Positions 23,796 to 30,196 of a DNA stretch of 64,000 bases are shown here, piece by piece. Each line of letters starts with the position of its first letter. Position 1 is the first letter of the stretch. This DNA is from Oscillospiraceae bacterium (lineage in GTDB: Bacteria > Bacillota > Clostridia > Oscillospirales > Oscillospiraceae): NCBI GenBank assembly GCA_017461445.1, contig JAFTXW010000030.1, forward strand, positions 1 to 64,000, given 5' to 3'. The notes beneath the pieces were generated by a model. That model saw only the letters and a list, made by a program, of their open reading frames with translations, did not search any database and was not told the origin of the DNA. Both the position numbers and the translations under genes were made by a program.

Positions 23796-23841
23796 GCAAA
23801 GGCTATGCAAGGAATGAAATAAGGCTTTGTATAGCCCTTGC
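23796..23841 (+). promoter_or_regulatory. leader hairpin between the 8-codon ORF and the CD3324-like gene
   Basis: GCAAAGGCTATGCAAGG (23796-23812) pairs with CTTTGTATAGCCCTTGC (23825-23841): 17 positions with one mismatch and two G-U pairs. No T-run follows, so it is probably not a simple terminator. Confidence 0.6.
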
Positions 23842-23872
23842 TTTCCGAGAAAGAAATTTTTAGGAGGCAGCT

Positions 23873-24133
23873 GTGCGCTATATAAAAGCAGAGGATATCC
23901 TGCCCCGGGAGGTCATTGCCCTGATCCAGGAGTACGCCGACGGCGTGACCATTTACATCCCCCGCAAGGCGGAAAACCGCCGGGCCTGGGGCCGGGGGAC
24001 GGCCTATCGAAAGGAACTGGACACGCGGAACGAACATATCCGCGCAGAACAGGCCGCAGGCACCCCCGTGCCTGCCCTGGCAGAAAAATACCACCTTTCC
24101 GAGAAAACCATCCGCAGGATCCTGAGAACATAA
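23873..24133 (+). CDS. CD3324-type small regulator (Mor-like helix-turn-helix)
   Basis: The 86-aa product reads MRYIKAEDILPREVIALIQE then YADGVTIYIPRKAENRRAWG, the CD3324/Mor-like family start, and ends in the HTH LAEKYHLSEKTIRRILRT. It is probably a DNA-binding regulator; targets are unknown. It starts with GTG (23873-23875) after AGGAGG (23862-23867). The leader ORF and hairpin upstream suggest translational or attenuation control. A GC-rich terminator follows. Confidence 0.82.
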   Translation: MRYIKAEDILPREVIALIQEYADGVTIYIPRKAENRRAWGRGTAYRKELDTRNEHIRAEQAAGTPVPALAEKYHLSEKTIRRILRT

Positions 24134-24137
24134 GAGC

Positions 24138-24166
24138 CGCGCCGGGAATGCTCCCGGCGCGTTCTA
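24138..24166 (+). terminator. terminator after the CD3324-like gene
   Basis: CGCGCCGGGA (24138-24147) pairs with TCCCGGCGCG (24152-24161), then TTCTATTT. Confidence 0.8.
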
Positions 24167-24433
24167 TTTGCCCTCGACCACCTCATAAGGAAGCTCCAGT
24201 TCCAGAATGTGCTGAAGCATATCCGTCGTCAGGAACTCGATAACCTGCCTTCTGTCCGGCAGGGAGAGCGGCTCCCGCCGCTCCTCGAAATGCCGGCAGG
24301 CCTTCGCATATGCTCTGCGGTGCTTCAGACCGGGATAAACACAGTGTCCGCAGTTCACAGCCATACATCGCTGTTCGTCAACGACATAGTGCTGTCGAAA
24401 ATGTACACACGATTCACAGGTTTGGCATTCCAT
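24164..24433 (-). CDS. small Cys-rich, zinc-ribbon-like protein of unknown function
   Basis: The 89-aa product begins MECQTCESCVHFRQHYVVDE and continues QRCMAVNCGHCVYPGLKHR, with Cys pairs spaced like a metal site; the rest is charged and helical. ATG at 24431-24433 is spaced well from GGAGGTG (24440-24446); the upstream ATG at 24439 sits too close. It is divergent from an XRE regulator and its promoter carries both operator palindromes, so it is the likely target of that repressor. Family not recognised. Confidence 0.7.
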   Translation of the reverse strand: MECQTCESCVHFRQHYVVDEQRCMAVNCGHCVYPGLKHRRAYAKACRHFEERREPLSLPDRRQVIEFLTTDMLQHILELELPYEVVEGK

Positions 24434-24452
24434 AATCATCACCTCCCACCCC

Positions 24453-24481
24453 ATTATAGAGTTTATAACTCTATAAGTCAA
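24453..24481 (-). promoter_or_regulatory. sigma-A promoter of the Cys-rich gene
   Basis: On the minus strand TTGACT (24476-24481), 17-base spacer, TATAAT (24453-24458). The spacer is filled by one operator palindrome. Confidence 0.85.
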
Positions 24482-24499
24482 TAGAGTTATAAACTCTAT
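24456..24499. promoter_or_regulatory. two 19-bp operator palindromes between divergent genes
   Basis: ATAGAGTT-TAT-AACTCTAT (24456-24474) and ATAGAGTT-ATA-AACTCTAT (24481-24499) are each 8-bp inverted repeats with a 3-bp centre, 25 bp apart centre to centre. They overlap the divergent promoter and are the likely binding sites of the adjacent XRE protein. Confidence 0.85.
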
Positions 24500-24525
24500 G
24501 GTATATTTTATCAAGAGGTGATTAC

Positions 24526-24756
24526 ATGAAATACGCAGAAAGAATCCGGGCCTTGCGGGAGGATCATGACAAAACACAGTCAGAAATTGCGGCTCTGCTG
24601 AATATCGGACAGCGAACCTATTGTGACTACGAACTGGGCAAAACCAGAATACCAGTGGATAGCTTGATTACCCTGGCAAAGCTGTATAATGTGAGTATGG
24701 ACTATATTTGTGGTATCAGTGACGTTTGCTGCCCATTTCCGCGCAATACCCAGTAA
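24526..24756 (+). CDS. XRE-family helix-turn-helix regulator
   Basis: The 76-aa product is almost only a Cro/C1-type HTH: MKYAERIRALREDHDKTQSE, IAALLNIGQRTYCDYELGKT, LITLAKLYNVSMDYICGISD. It lacks a sensing domain. It probably represses the divergent Cys-rich gene and perhaps itself through the two palindromes. ATG at 24526 follows AAGAGGTG. No strong promoter of its own was found in the operator region. Confidence 0.9.
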   Translation: MKYAERIRALREDHDKTQSEIAALLNIGQRTYCDYELGKTRIPVDSLITLAKLYNVSMDYICGISDVCCPFPRNTQ

Positions 24757-24905
24757 TACACTGGTGCGGGAGCATCCAACCGCTTCCCCGGGGGGAAGGA
24801 ATTGGGTGCGCCAATACGGTGGCCCATCTTTTTTTCTGAGGAAAAGTGGGGGTAGCTTTCAGACTTCCTTCGTGCTATGATGAAGGAACGAAAGGGGCTG
24901 ATTTC

Positions 24906-25769
24906 ATGTATGAGATCGTAAAAAACTACCGGAACGACGAGCATCTCCGGCGCAGCTTTAACGCGCTGGCGGAAAAGACCTTTGGCCTGAATTTTGAAAA
25001 CTGGTATCAGCTGGGCTACTGGGGAGATAACTACAATCCCTATTCCCTGGTTATGGATGGCGAAGTGGTCGCCAACGTGTCCCTGAACCGGACGGACATG
25101 GTGATAGGTGGGGAACGAAAGCGCGTTTACCAGCTGGGCACCGTTATGACGGCGGAGGAGCACCGAAACAAGGGCTTCATCCGGGCCATCATGGCAGAAA
25201 TTGAAAAGGACACCGCCGACGCTGACGGGGTTTATCTCTTCGGCAACGACAATGTGGTGGAATTCTATCCCAAATTTGGCTTTGTGCCTGACCGGGAATT
25301 TGTCTGGGAGCGGGATGTGGCTCAGAAGGGCCCCTGCACCATGGCGCGTGTCATGATGGATTCCGCCGAAAACCGGGACCGCTTCGCTGCTGCCATGGCT
25401 GAAAGCACCTTCCCCGCTGCCTGCCATATGGTGGACAACCCAGGCCTGATTTTCTTCTATGTGGCCCAGTTCATGCAGGACTGCGTGTATTACAGCGAAG
25501 CCCTGGATGCCTGGGCCATTGCGGAAATCGAAGACGGAGAAATGACCCTGCACAATGTATTCTCCACCCGGGATATTTCCCTGGACGAGGTCATTGCTGC
25601 CTTCGGCACGGAGGTCAGGCATGTGACCTTGGGTTTCTCCCCTGCCGACACCGCCGGATTTACCTGCCGGGAATGGAAGGAAGAGGACTGCAATTTCTTC
25701 ACCAAAGGCCCCGCCTTTGCGGGCTTCACCCAGAAGAAACTGAGAATTCCCACACTATCCCACGCATGA
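24906..25769 (+). CDS. GNAT family N-acetyltransferase
   Basis: The 287-aa product has a GNAT acetyl-CoA fold: VANVSLNRTDMVIGGERKRV, YQLGTVMTAEEHRNKGFIRA (motif A, although the pattern R/Q-x-x-G-x-G/A is imperfect) and VYLFGNDNVVEFYPKFGFVP. A C-terminal extension of about 140 residues may form a substrate or dimer domain. Acceptor is unknown. ATG at 24906 is preceded by GAAAGGGG; an upstream in-frame ATG has no ribosome site. A terminator follows. Confidence 0.85.
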   Translation: MYEIVKNYRNDEHLRRSFNALAEKTFGLNFENWYQLGYWGDNYNPYSLVMDGEVVANVSLNRTDMVIGGERKRVYQLGTVMTAEEHRNKGFIRAIMAEIEKDTADADGVYLFGNDNVVEFYPKFGFVPDREFVWERDVAQKGPCTMARVMMDSAENRDRFAAAMAESTFPAACHMVDNPGLIFFYVAQFMQDCVYYSEALDAWAIAEIEDGEMTLHNVFSTRDISLDEVIAAFGTEVRHVTLGFSPADTAGFTCREWKEEDCNFFTKGPAFAGFTQKKLRIPTLSHA

Positions 25770-25794
25770 TCCCCTACAATGCGCAATATGCTGC

Positions 25795-25826
25795 GTGTCC
25801 TCCTTCGGGAGGACACTTGCTTTTTT
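25795..25826 (+). terminator. terminator of the GNAT gene
   Basis: GTGTCCTCC (25795-25803), TTCG loop, GGAGGACAC (25808-25816), then TTGCTTTTTTC. Confidence 0.9.
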
Positions 25827-25844
25827 CGTCAATCCTGCTATAAT
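25817..25844 (+). promoter_or_regulatory. promoter of the MFS gene, nested in the upstream terminator tail
   Basis: TTGCTT (25817-25822), 16-base spacer, TATAAT (25839-25844). Confidence 0.6.
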
Positions 25845-25872
25845 TATGGCAAACCGTTTGGAGGATTTTCCC

Positions 25873-27030
25873 ATGATTCATCTGCTGCTTGTCATTATTT
25901 ACGCATCCTTTATCAGTCTTGGCCTGCCGGACGCGCTGCTGGGTTCTGCCTGGCCCACCATGTACTTGGAATTCGGCGTGCCTGTGTCCTACATGGGTGC
26001 CATCTCCATGATCATTGCTCTGGGCACCATCGTGTCCAGCCTTATGAGCGACCGGCTCACCTACAAGCTGGGTCCCGGCAAGGTCACCGCCATCAGTGTT
26101 GGCATGACCGCCGCCGCTCTTTTCGGCTTCTCCACCTGTGAATCCTTCTGGATGCTGTGCCTGTGGGCCATCCCCTACGGCCTGGGTGCGGGCGGTGTGG
26201 ACGCCTGTCTGAACAACTATGTGGCCCTCCACTATGCCAGCCGTCACATGAGCTGGCTCCACTGCATGTGGGGCGTGGGCGCGTCCATCGGCCCCTCCAT
26301 CATGGGCTGGGTGCTCACCGGCGGCGGCCATTGGACGGGAGGCTACCGGACCATCGCCCTGATCCAGATCGTGCTGACCTGCGCACTGATGCTCTCCCTG
26401 CCTCTGTGGAAGAAGCGGGCAGGAGCATCGGAGGACGGGACGGAGGCTGCCCCCAAGCCCCTGGGGCAGGTAATGCAGATTCCCGGCGCGAAGGAAGTGC
26501 TCGTCACCTTCTTCTGCTACTGCGCTCTGGAGACCACCGCAGGCCTGTGGGCAAGCTCCTACCTGGCCCTCTATAAGGGTGTTCCCGCCGAGACTGCCGC
26601 TTCCTTTGCCAGTATGTTCTATATCGGCATCACCATCGGCCGGGCACTGAACGGTTTTCTGACCATGAAATTCAGCGACACCCAGCTGATCCGTATGGGA
26701 CAGGCCATTATTTTGCTGGGCGTGACTGCTATGCTGCTGCCTTTGGGCGAAGCCGTATCTCTCGCCGGCCTGATTCTGATTGGCCTGGGCTGCGCCCCCA
26801 TCTATCCCTGCGTCATCCACTCCACCCCGGAACACTTCGGCGCGGAGAACTCCCAGGCCCTCATCGGCGTTCAGATGGCCAGTGCCTATGTGGGCACCTG
26901 CCTGATGCCCCCTATCTTCGGTTTGATTGCCAACCACATCACCGTAGCCCTATTTCCCTTGTACCTGCTGGCCATCCTGGCGTTGATGTTAATGATGCAC
27001 GAACGACTGATCCGCAGGGTCAGCCATTGA
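25873..27030 (+). CDS. MFS transporter
   Basis: The 385-aa product has 11-12 TM segments and MFS signatures: GLPDALLGSAWPTMYLEFGV, LMSDRLTYKLGPGKVTAISV (loop 2-3), NNYVALHYASRHMSWLHCMW and GAENSQALIGVQMASAYVGT. It resembles the FucP/YbjJ-like branch of sugar or drug transporters; substrate unknown. ATG at 25873 follows TTGGAGG. The EamA gene follows after 15 bases and is likely in the same operon. Confidence 0.87.
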   Translation: MIHLLLVIIYASFISLGLPDALLGSAWPTMYLEFGVPVSYMGAISMIIALGTIVSSLMSDRLTYKLGPGKVTAISVGMTAAALFGFSTCESFWMLCLWAIPYGLGAGGVDACLNNYVALHYASRHMSWLHCMWGVGASIGPSIMGWVLTGGGHWTGGYRTIALIQIVLTCALMLSLPLWKKRAGASEDGTEAAPKPLGQVMQIPGAKEVLVTFFCYCALETTAGLWASSYLALYKGVPAETAASFASMFYIGITIGRALNGFLTMKFSDTQLIRMGQAIILLGVTAMLLPLGEAVSLAGLILIGLGCAPIYPCVIHSTPEHFGAENSQALIGVQMASAYVGTCLMPPIFGLIANHITVALFPLYLLAILALMLMMHERLIRRVSH

Positions 27031-27045
27031 GAATGAGGTGACTGT

Positions 27046-27930
27046 ATGCGCAAATTTCAAAGTCCCCGGCTGATGCTGATCCTTTCCATGGCCGTATTCG
27101 GCACCTTGGGCCCCTTTGTCCGGTACATTCCCCTGCCCTCCGGGGAGCTGGCCTTGTACCGGGCCATCCTGGCGGCGGCACTGATCGGCGTTTTCCTTCT
27201 GGCGACCCGCCAGCGAATCCCCCTCAAGGGCATGGTGAAGGAGCTGCCCCTGCTGCTGTTTTCCGGCGTTGCCATGGGCATCAACTGGATCCTGCTGTTT
27301 GAAGCCTACAAATACACTACCGTTTCCGTGGCAACACTGAGTTACTATTTCGCTCCGGTCATCGTCACCGTGGTCTGCCCCTTCCTATTCCGGGAGAAGC
27401 TGACGGGTAAGCAGATCCTGTGCTTTCTCATGTCCACCATCGGCCTGGTGCTGATCACCGGCATCGGCGACGTGGGCAGCAGCGGTACGGATCTGATCGG
27501 CATCCTTTTCGGTCTGGGCGCGGCGGTGTTCTATGCCACAGTTATTCTGCTGAATAAATTCATCAAAAATGTGGATGGTATCCACCGCACCTTCCTGCAG
27601 TTCCTGGCCGCCATCCTGATCCTGATCCCCTATGTGGGTGCCACGGGAGGAAGCAACCTGCATTTGCTGGACTTTTCTGGCTGGTGCGCCCTGTTGGTGG
27701 TGGGTCTTGTGCACACGGGCATCACCTACTGTCTGTACTTCTCCTCCCTGAAAGAGCTGCCCGGCCAGAAGGCCGCCATCCTCAGCTATATCGACCCGCT
27801 GGTGGCTGTCGTCATTTCTGTGACCGTCCTGGGCGAGACCATGACCCTCCCCCAGCTGATCGGCGGTGTCCTGATCCTCGGATTTACCCTGTGGAATGAG
27901 ATTTCCCCCAAAGCAAAAACGCAGCCATAA
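27046..27930 (+). CDS. EamA/DMT-family transporter
   Basis: The 294-aa product has ten TM segments in two EamA repeats: LILSMAVFGTLGPFVRYIPL, YKYTTVSVATLSYYFAPVIV in repeat 1 and LKELPGQKAAILSYIDPLVA in repeat 2. DMT proteins export amino acids or metabolites or import sugars; substrate cannot be told. ATG at 27046 follows TGAGGTGA. It ends in a strong bidirectional terminator whose left arm covers the last codons. Confidence 0.9.
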   Translation: MRKFQSPRLMLILSMAVFGTLGPFVRYIPLPSGELALYRAILAAALIGVFLLATRQRIPLKGMVKELPLLLFSGVAMGINWILLFEAYKYTTVSVATLSYYFAPVIVTVVCPFLFREKLTGKQILCFLMSTIGLVLITGIGDVGSSGTDLIGILFGLGAAVFYATVILLNKFIKNVDGIHRTFLQFLAAILILIPYVGATGGSNLHLLDFSGWCALLVVGLVHTGITYCLYFSSLKELPGQKAAILSYIDPLVAVVISVTVLGETMTLPQLIGGVLILGFTLWNEISPKAKTQP

Positions 27931-27947
27931 AAATGGCTGCGTTTTTT
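27916..27947. terminator. bidirectional terminator between EamA and the convergent membrane gene
   Basis: AAAACGCAGCCAT (27916-27928), AAAA loop, ATGGCTGCGTTTT (27933-27945); T-runs form on both strands. Confidence 0.92.
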
Positions 27948-29239
27948 CACTGTTCTGTGATCTTCATGTTGGGCCAGCGGGCTTCCATCAGGCTATCGCT
28001 GTAGTGTTCATCCAGGTAGGCTTCCAGCACACTAGCAGGCTCCGGCTGGGTCTGCCGCTGGGTATAGCGCACCATCGCCCCGGCGGTCAGCAGACCGTTG
28101 CAAAGCATCACAAAGACGATGGCCCAGGTCAGAATTTTCCCCGTCAGGGGTGGGATCTTCTCGATGCTCCGATCCATGGGCGGATACAAAACCTTGATCC
28201 ACACCACCGCCAGAATGCCCCAGAAAATGCAGTACAGCACATTGGTCCGCCCGCCGATGTTCAGGGGCATCCGGCTGTAGTCCCAGAATACGGTGCCGAA
28301 AACAAGCTCCGTGAACACGCTGCAAAGGTACTCGTAAACGCCACCCACCAGGAAGCCTGCCAGGAAGACCTTCCGGTCCTCCTTGCCCGCAAGCCGCTGG
28401 AGCACAACCGTAAGCACCACCGCACCAAAGCCCCAGACAAAGCTAAAGGCCCCGTACAGCACGCTGGAGCGGCTCATCCAGGCATCTCCCATAACACGGC
28501 AGTAGACCATCTCGATCAGCGCGCCCAGGAAGGAGGACACCAGGAACACCCACACCAGCTTATCGAAGCAAATGCCCTGGGCAAACACATATTTCCCCTG
28601 CTGCTCCGGTCTCGTCCGCTCCACGCCGGGGTAGGCCTTTTCCAGACGGGCCCAGATTCGCCGGGAGAGCCGGTCGCCAATCTTCTGGGTCTGCTCCTCA
28701 AAGACCTCCGCGCCCCGGGCAATGGTGCTGGAATGGAGGGCGTAGCCCACCCCCAGGAAGTCCACCGCCAGAGCGAGCCACAGCAGGACATCCGCCGTAA
28801 GCACCAGCCACTCCGGCACCCAGGTCATAAACAGATACAAAAACGGATGGATCACCAGATACAGGCACAGATAGACCAGGGATTCGCCCACATTGATGAC
28901 GGCCTCCGCCTGCCAGGAAAGGCCCGATCCCTTTCTGTCCCCCAGCTGGCTGCGGCGGCTGATATTCCGGACAAACTGGGCTGCCAGAATGTCCACCATG
29001 TTGAGGATCAGCAGCGACGCGATGTACTGCAAAACCGTATGTCCGTCCAGAGGCGGCAGGGCCACCAGCAAGATCACCATGGTGATGCCGCTGGGCACGG
29101 AAATGGGCAGATTCAGCAGGCCCCGGTTCACGAAGTGCCCCTCCTTCAGAGCCAGACACACCACCTGAACCGCCCAGCCCAGAAAGGCGTAAATGAAAAA
29201 GTAAAGGGAAAGTTCTGCCATCGAGTAATCCTGAAGCAT
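27947..29239 (-). CDS. putative ABC transporter permease, CmpB-like type, two tandem domains
   Basis: The 430-aa product contains two copies of the CmpB-type (PF06541-like) domain: AELSLYFFIYAFLGWAVQVV...HFVNRGLLNLPISVPSG and DKLVWVFLVSSFLGALIEMV...VLYGAFSFVWGFGAVVL with YEYLCSVFTELVFGTVFWDY. Members are called type IV ABC permeases, but no ATPase partner is adjacent. ATG at 29237-29239 follows GGAGGT (29248-29253); a longer frame upstream lacks a ribosome site. Substrate unknown. Confidence 0.8.
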   Translation of the reverse strand: MLQDYSMAELSLYFFIYAFLGWAVQVVCLALKEGHFVNRGLLNLPISVPSGITMVILLVALPPLDGHTVLQYIASLLILNMVDILAAQFVRNISRRSQLGDRKGSGLSWQAEAVINVGESLVYLCLYLVIHPFLYLFMTWVPEWLVLTADVLLWLALAVDFLGVGYALHSSTIARGAEVFEEQTQKIGDRLSRRIWARLEKAYPGVERTRPEQQGKYVFAQGICFDKLVWVFLVSSFLGALIEMVYCRVMGDAWMSRSSVLYGAFSFVWGFGAVVLTVVLQRLAGKEDRKVFLAGFLVGGVYEYLCSVFTELVFGTVFWDYSRMPLNIGGRTNVLYCIFWGILAVVWIKVLYPPMDRSIEKIPPLTGKILTWAIVFVMLCNGLLTAGAMVRYTQRQTQPEPASVLEAYLDEHYSDSLMEARWPNMKITEQ

Positions 29240-29355
29240 GGGTTCATACCTCCTGTTTTCCCGGCAGTACCGGGGACCTTGTAAACAGAATATCTCCCCA
29301 ATATAAACGAAAGAAAAACGAATTATATCCAAATTGTGAATCTTTGCATAGAAAC

Positions 29356-29381
29356 GGGCCGGGTGCAAACGCACCCGGCCC
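29356..29381. terminator. hairpin terminator after the PP2C gene
   Basis: GGGCCGGGTGC (29356-29366), AAAC loop, GCACCCGGCCC (29371-29381). On the minus strand GTTTCTATG follows; the T-run is weak. Confidence 0.65.
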
Positions 29382-29391
29382 TCTTATCCGG

Positions 29392-30165
29392 TTATTCAAT
29401 TTCCAAAATGACAGCGGTGAAATTATCCTGCTGGGGCAGCTTTTTCTGCCGGATGCGCCGTTCCATGATCCGGGCGCACTTGGCTGCCGGCCTACGAAGA
29501 TAGCGGGTCAGCTCTGCCTCCGTCAGGGCCCGGTAGATTCCGTCGCTCATCAGGATGATCCTGTCGCCTCTGCGCAGGGTGATGGGCTCCGGGTTGAAGT
29601 CCACATACCGTGGAAAATCTCTGCCGATGTAGCTGGTCAGGGAGCCCTTCCGGGGATTGCTATCCGCTTCCTCGAAGGTGATCTGATCCATAATAGCCAT
29701 AACCATCAGGTCGTGGGCAAAGTCATGATCCCGATTCAGCTGGATCAGTCCGCCAGCGCGCCACAGATAGATGCGGCTGTCGCCTACAGAGATCCAGGAC
29801 AGGCCGTTGTTCTGCACCAAACCAGCCACCAGCGTGGAACCGCTCTGGTAATTTAGTCCTGCAGTCAGTGCCGCAGCCTCTCCGATGGCTCGTTTCAGCA
29901 GCAGCTGAAGATGGGTGGCAGCAGGAAGCTCCCCGCCGGGGGCGTAGGCATCCATCACGGCGGAAACGATGCCTGTGCTGATCTGGCCGCTGTTGACCAG
30001 ACCGCCCATGCCGTCCGCAACGATGGCAAGGGTACCGCCCTCGCCGCAGTCGCTGCCGCTGAAGCCAAAGGCATCCTGCTGGCTGTCCCGGGCACCTATG
30101 TTGTGGACATGACCGACGGAAACCACACCGCTGGGTACGATGCTCTTCTTTTTAAAAAAACGCAT
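29392..30165 (-). CDS. PP2C-family Ser/Thr protein phosphatase
   Basis: The 257-aa product has PP2C metal-binding motifs: VGHVHNIGARDSQQDAFGF, LAIVADGMGGLVNSGQIST, GLSWISVGDSRIYLWRAGGL, DRIILMSDGIYRALTEAEL and QQDNFTAVILEIE. It should remove phosphates placed by the kinase upstream in the same operon. ATG at 30163-30165 follows GGAAGGAG; a GTG six bases upstream is less well spaced. It is third in the FHA protein-kinase-phosphatase operon, 31 bases after the kinase stop. Confidence 0.92.
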   Translation of the reverse strand: MRFFKKKSIVPSGVVSVGHVHNIGARDSQQDAFGFSGSDCGEGGTLAIVADGMGGLVNSGQISTGIVSAVMDAYAPGGELPAATHLQLLLKRAIGEAAALTAGLNYQSGSTLVAGLVQNNGLSWISVGDSRIYLWRAGGLIQLNRDHDFAHDLMVMAIMDQITFEEADSNPRKGSLTSYIGRDFPRYVDFNPEPITLRRGDRIILMSDGIYRALTEAELTRYLRRPAAKCARIMERRIRQKKLPQQDNFTAVILEIE

Positions 30166-30196
30166 AAGCACTCCTTCCGTAACACCTTCGGTATCC

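Noticed and set aside
27896-29284. 462-codon open frame on the plus strand
   Set aside because: It is antisense to the CmpB-like membrane gene, rich in His/Gln/Pro from reversed hydrophobic codons, and has no ribosome site or family pattern.
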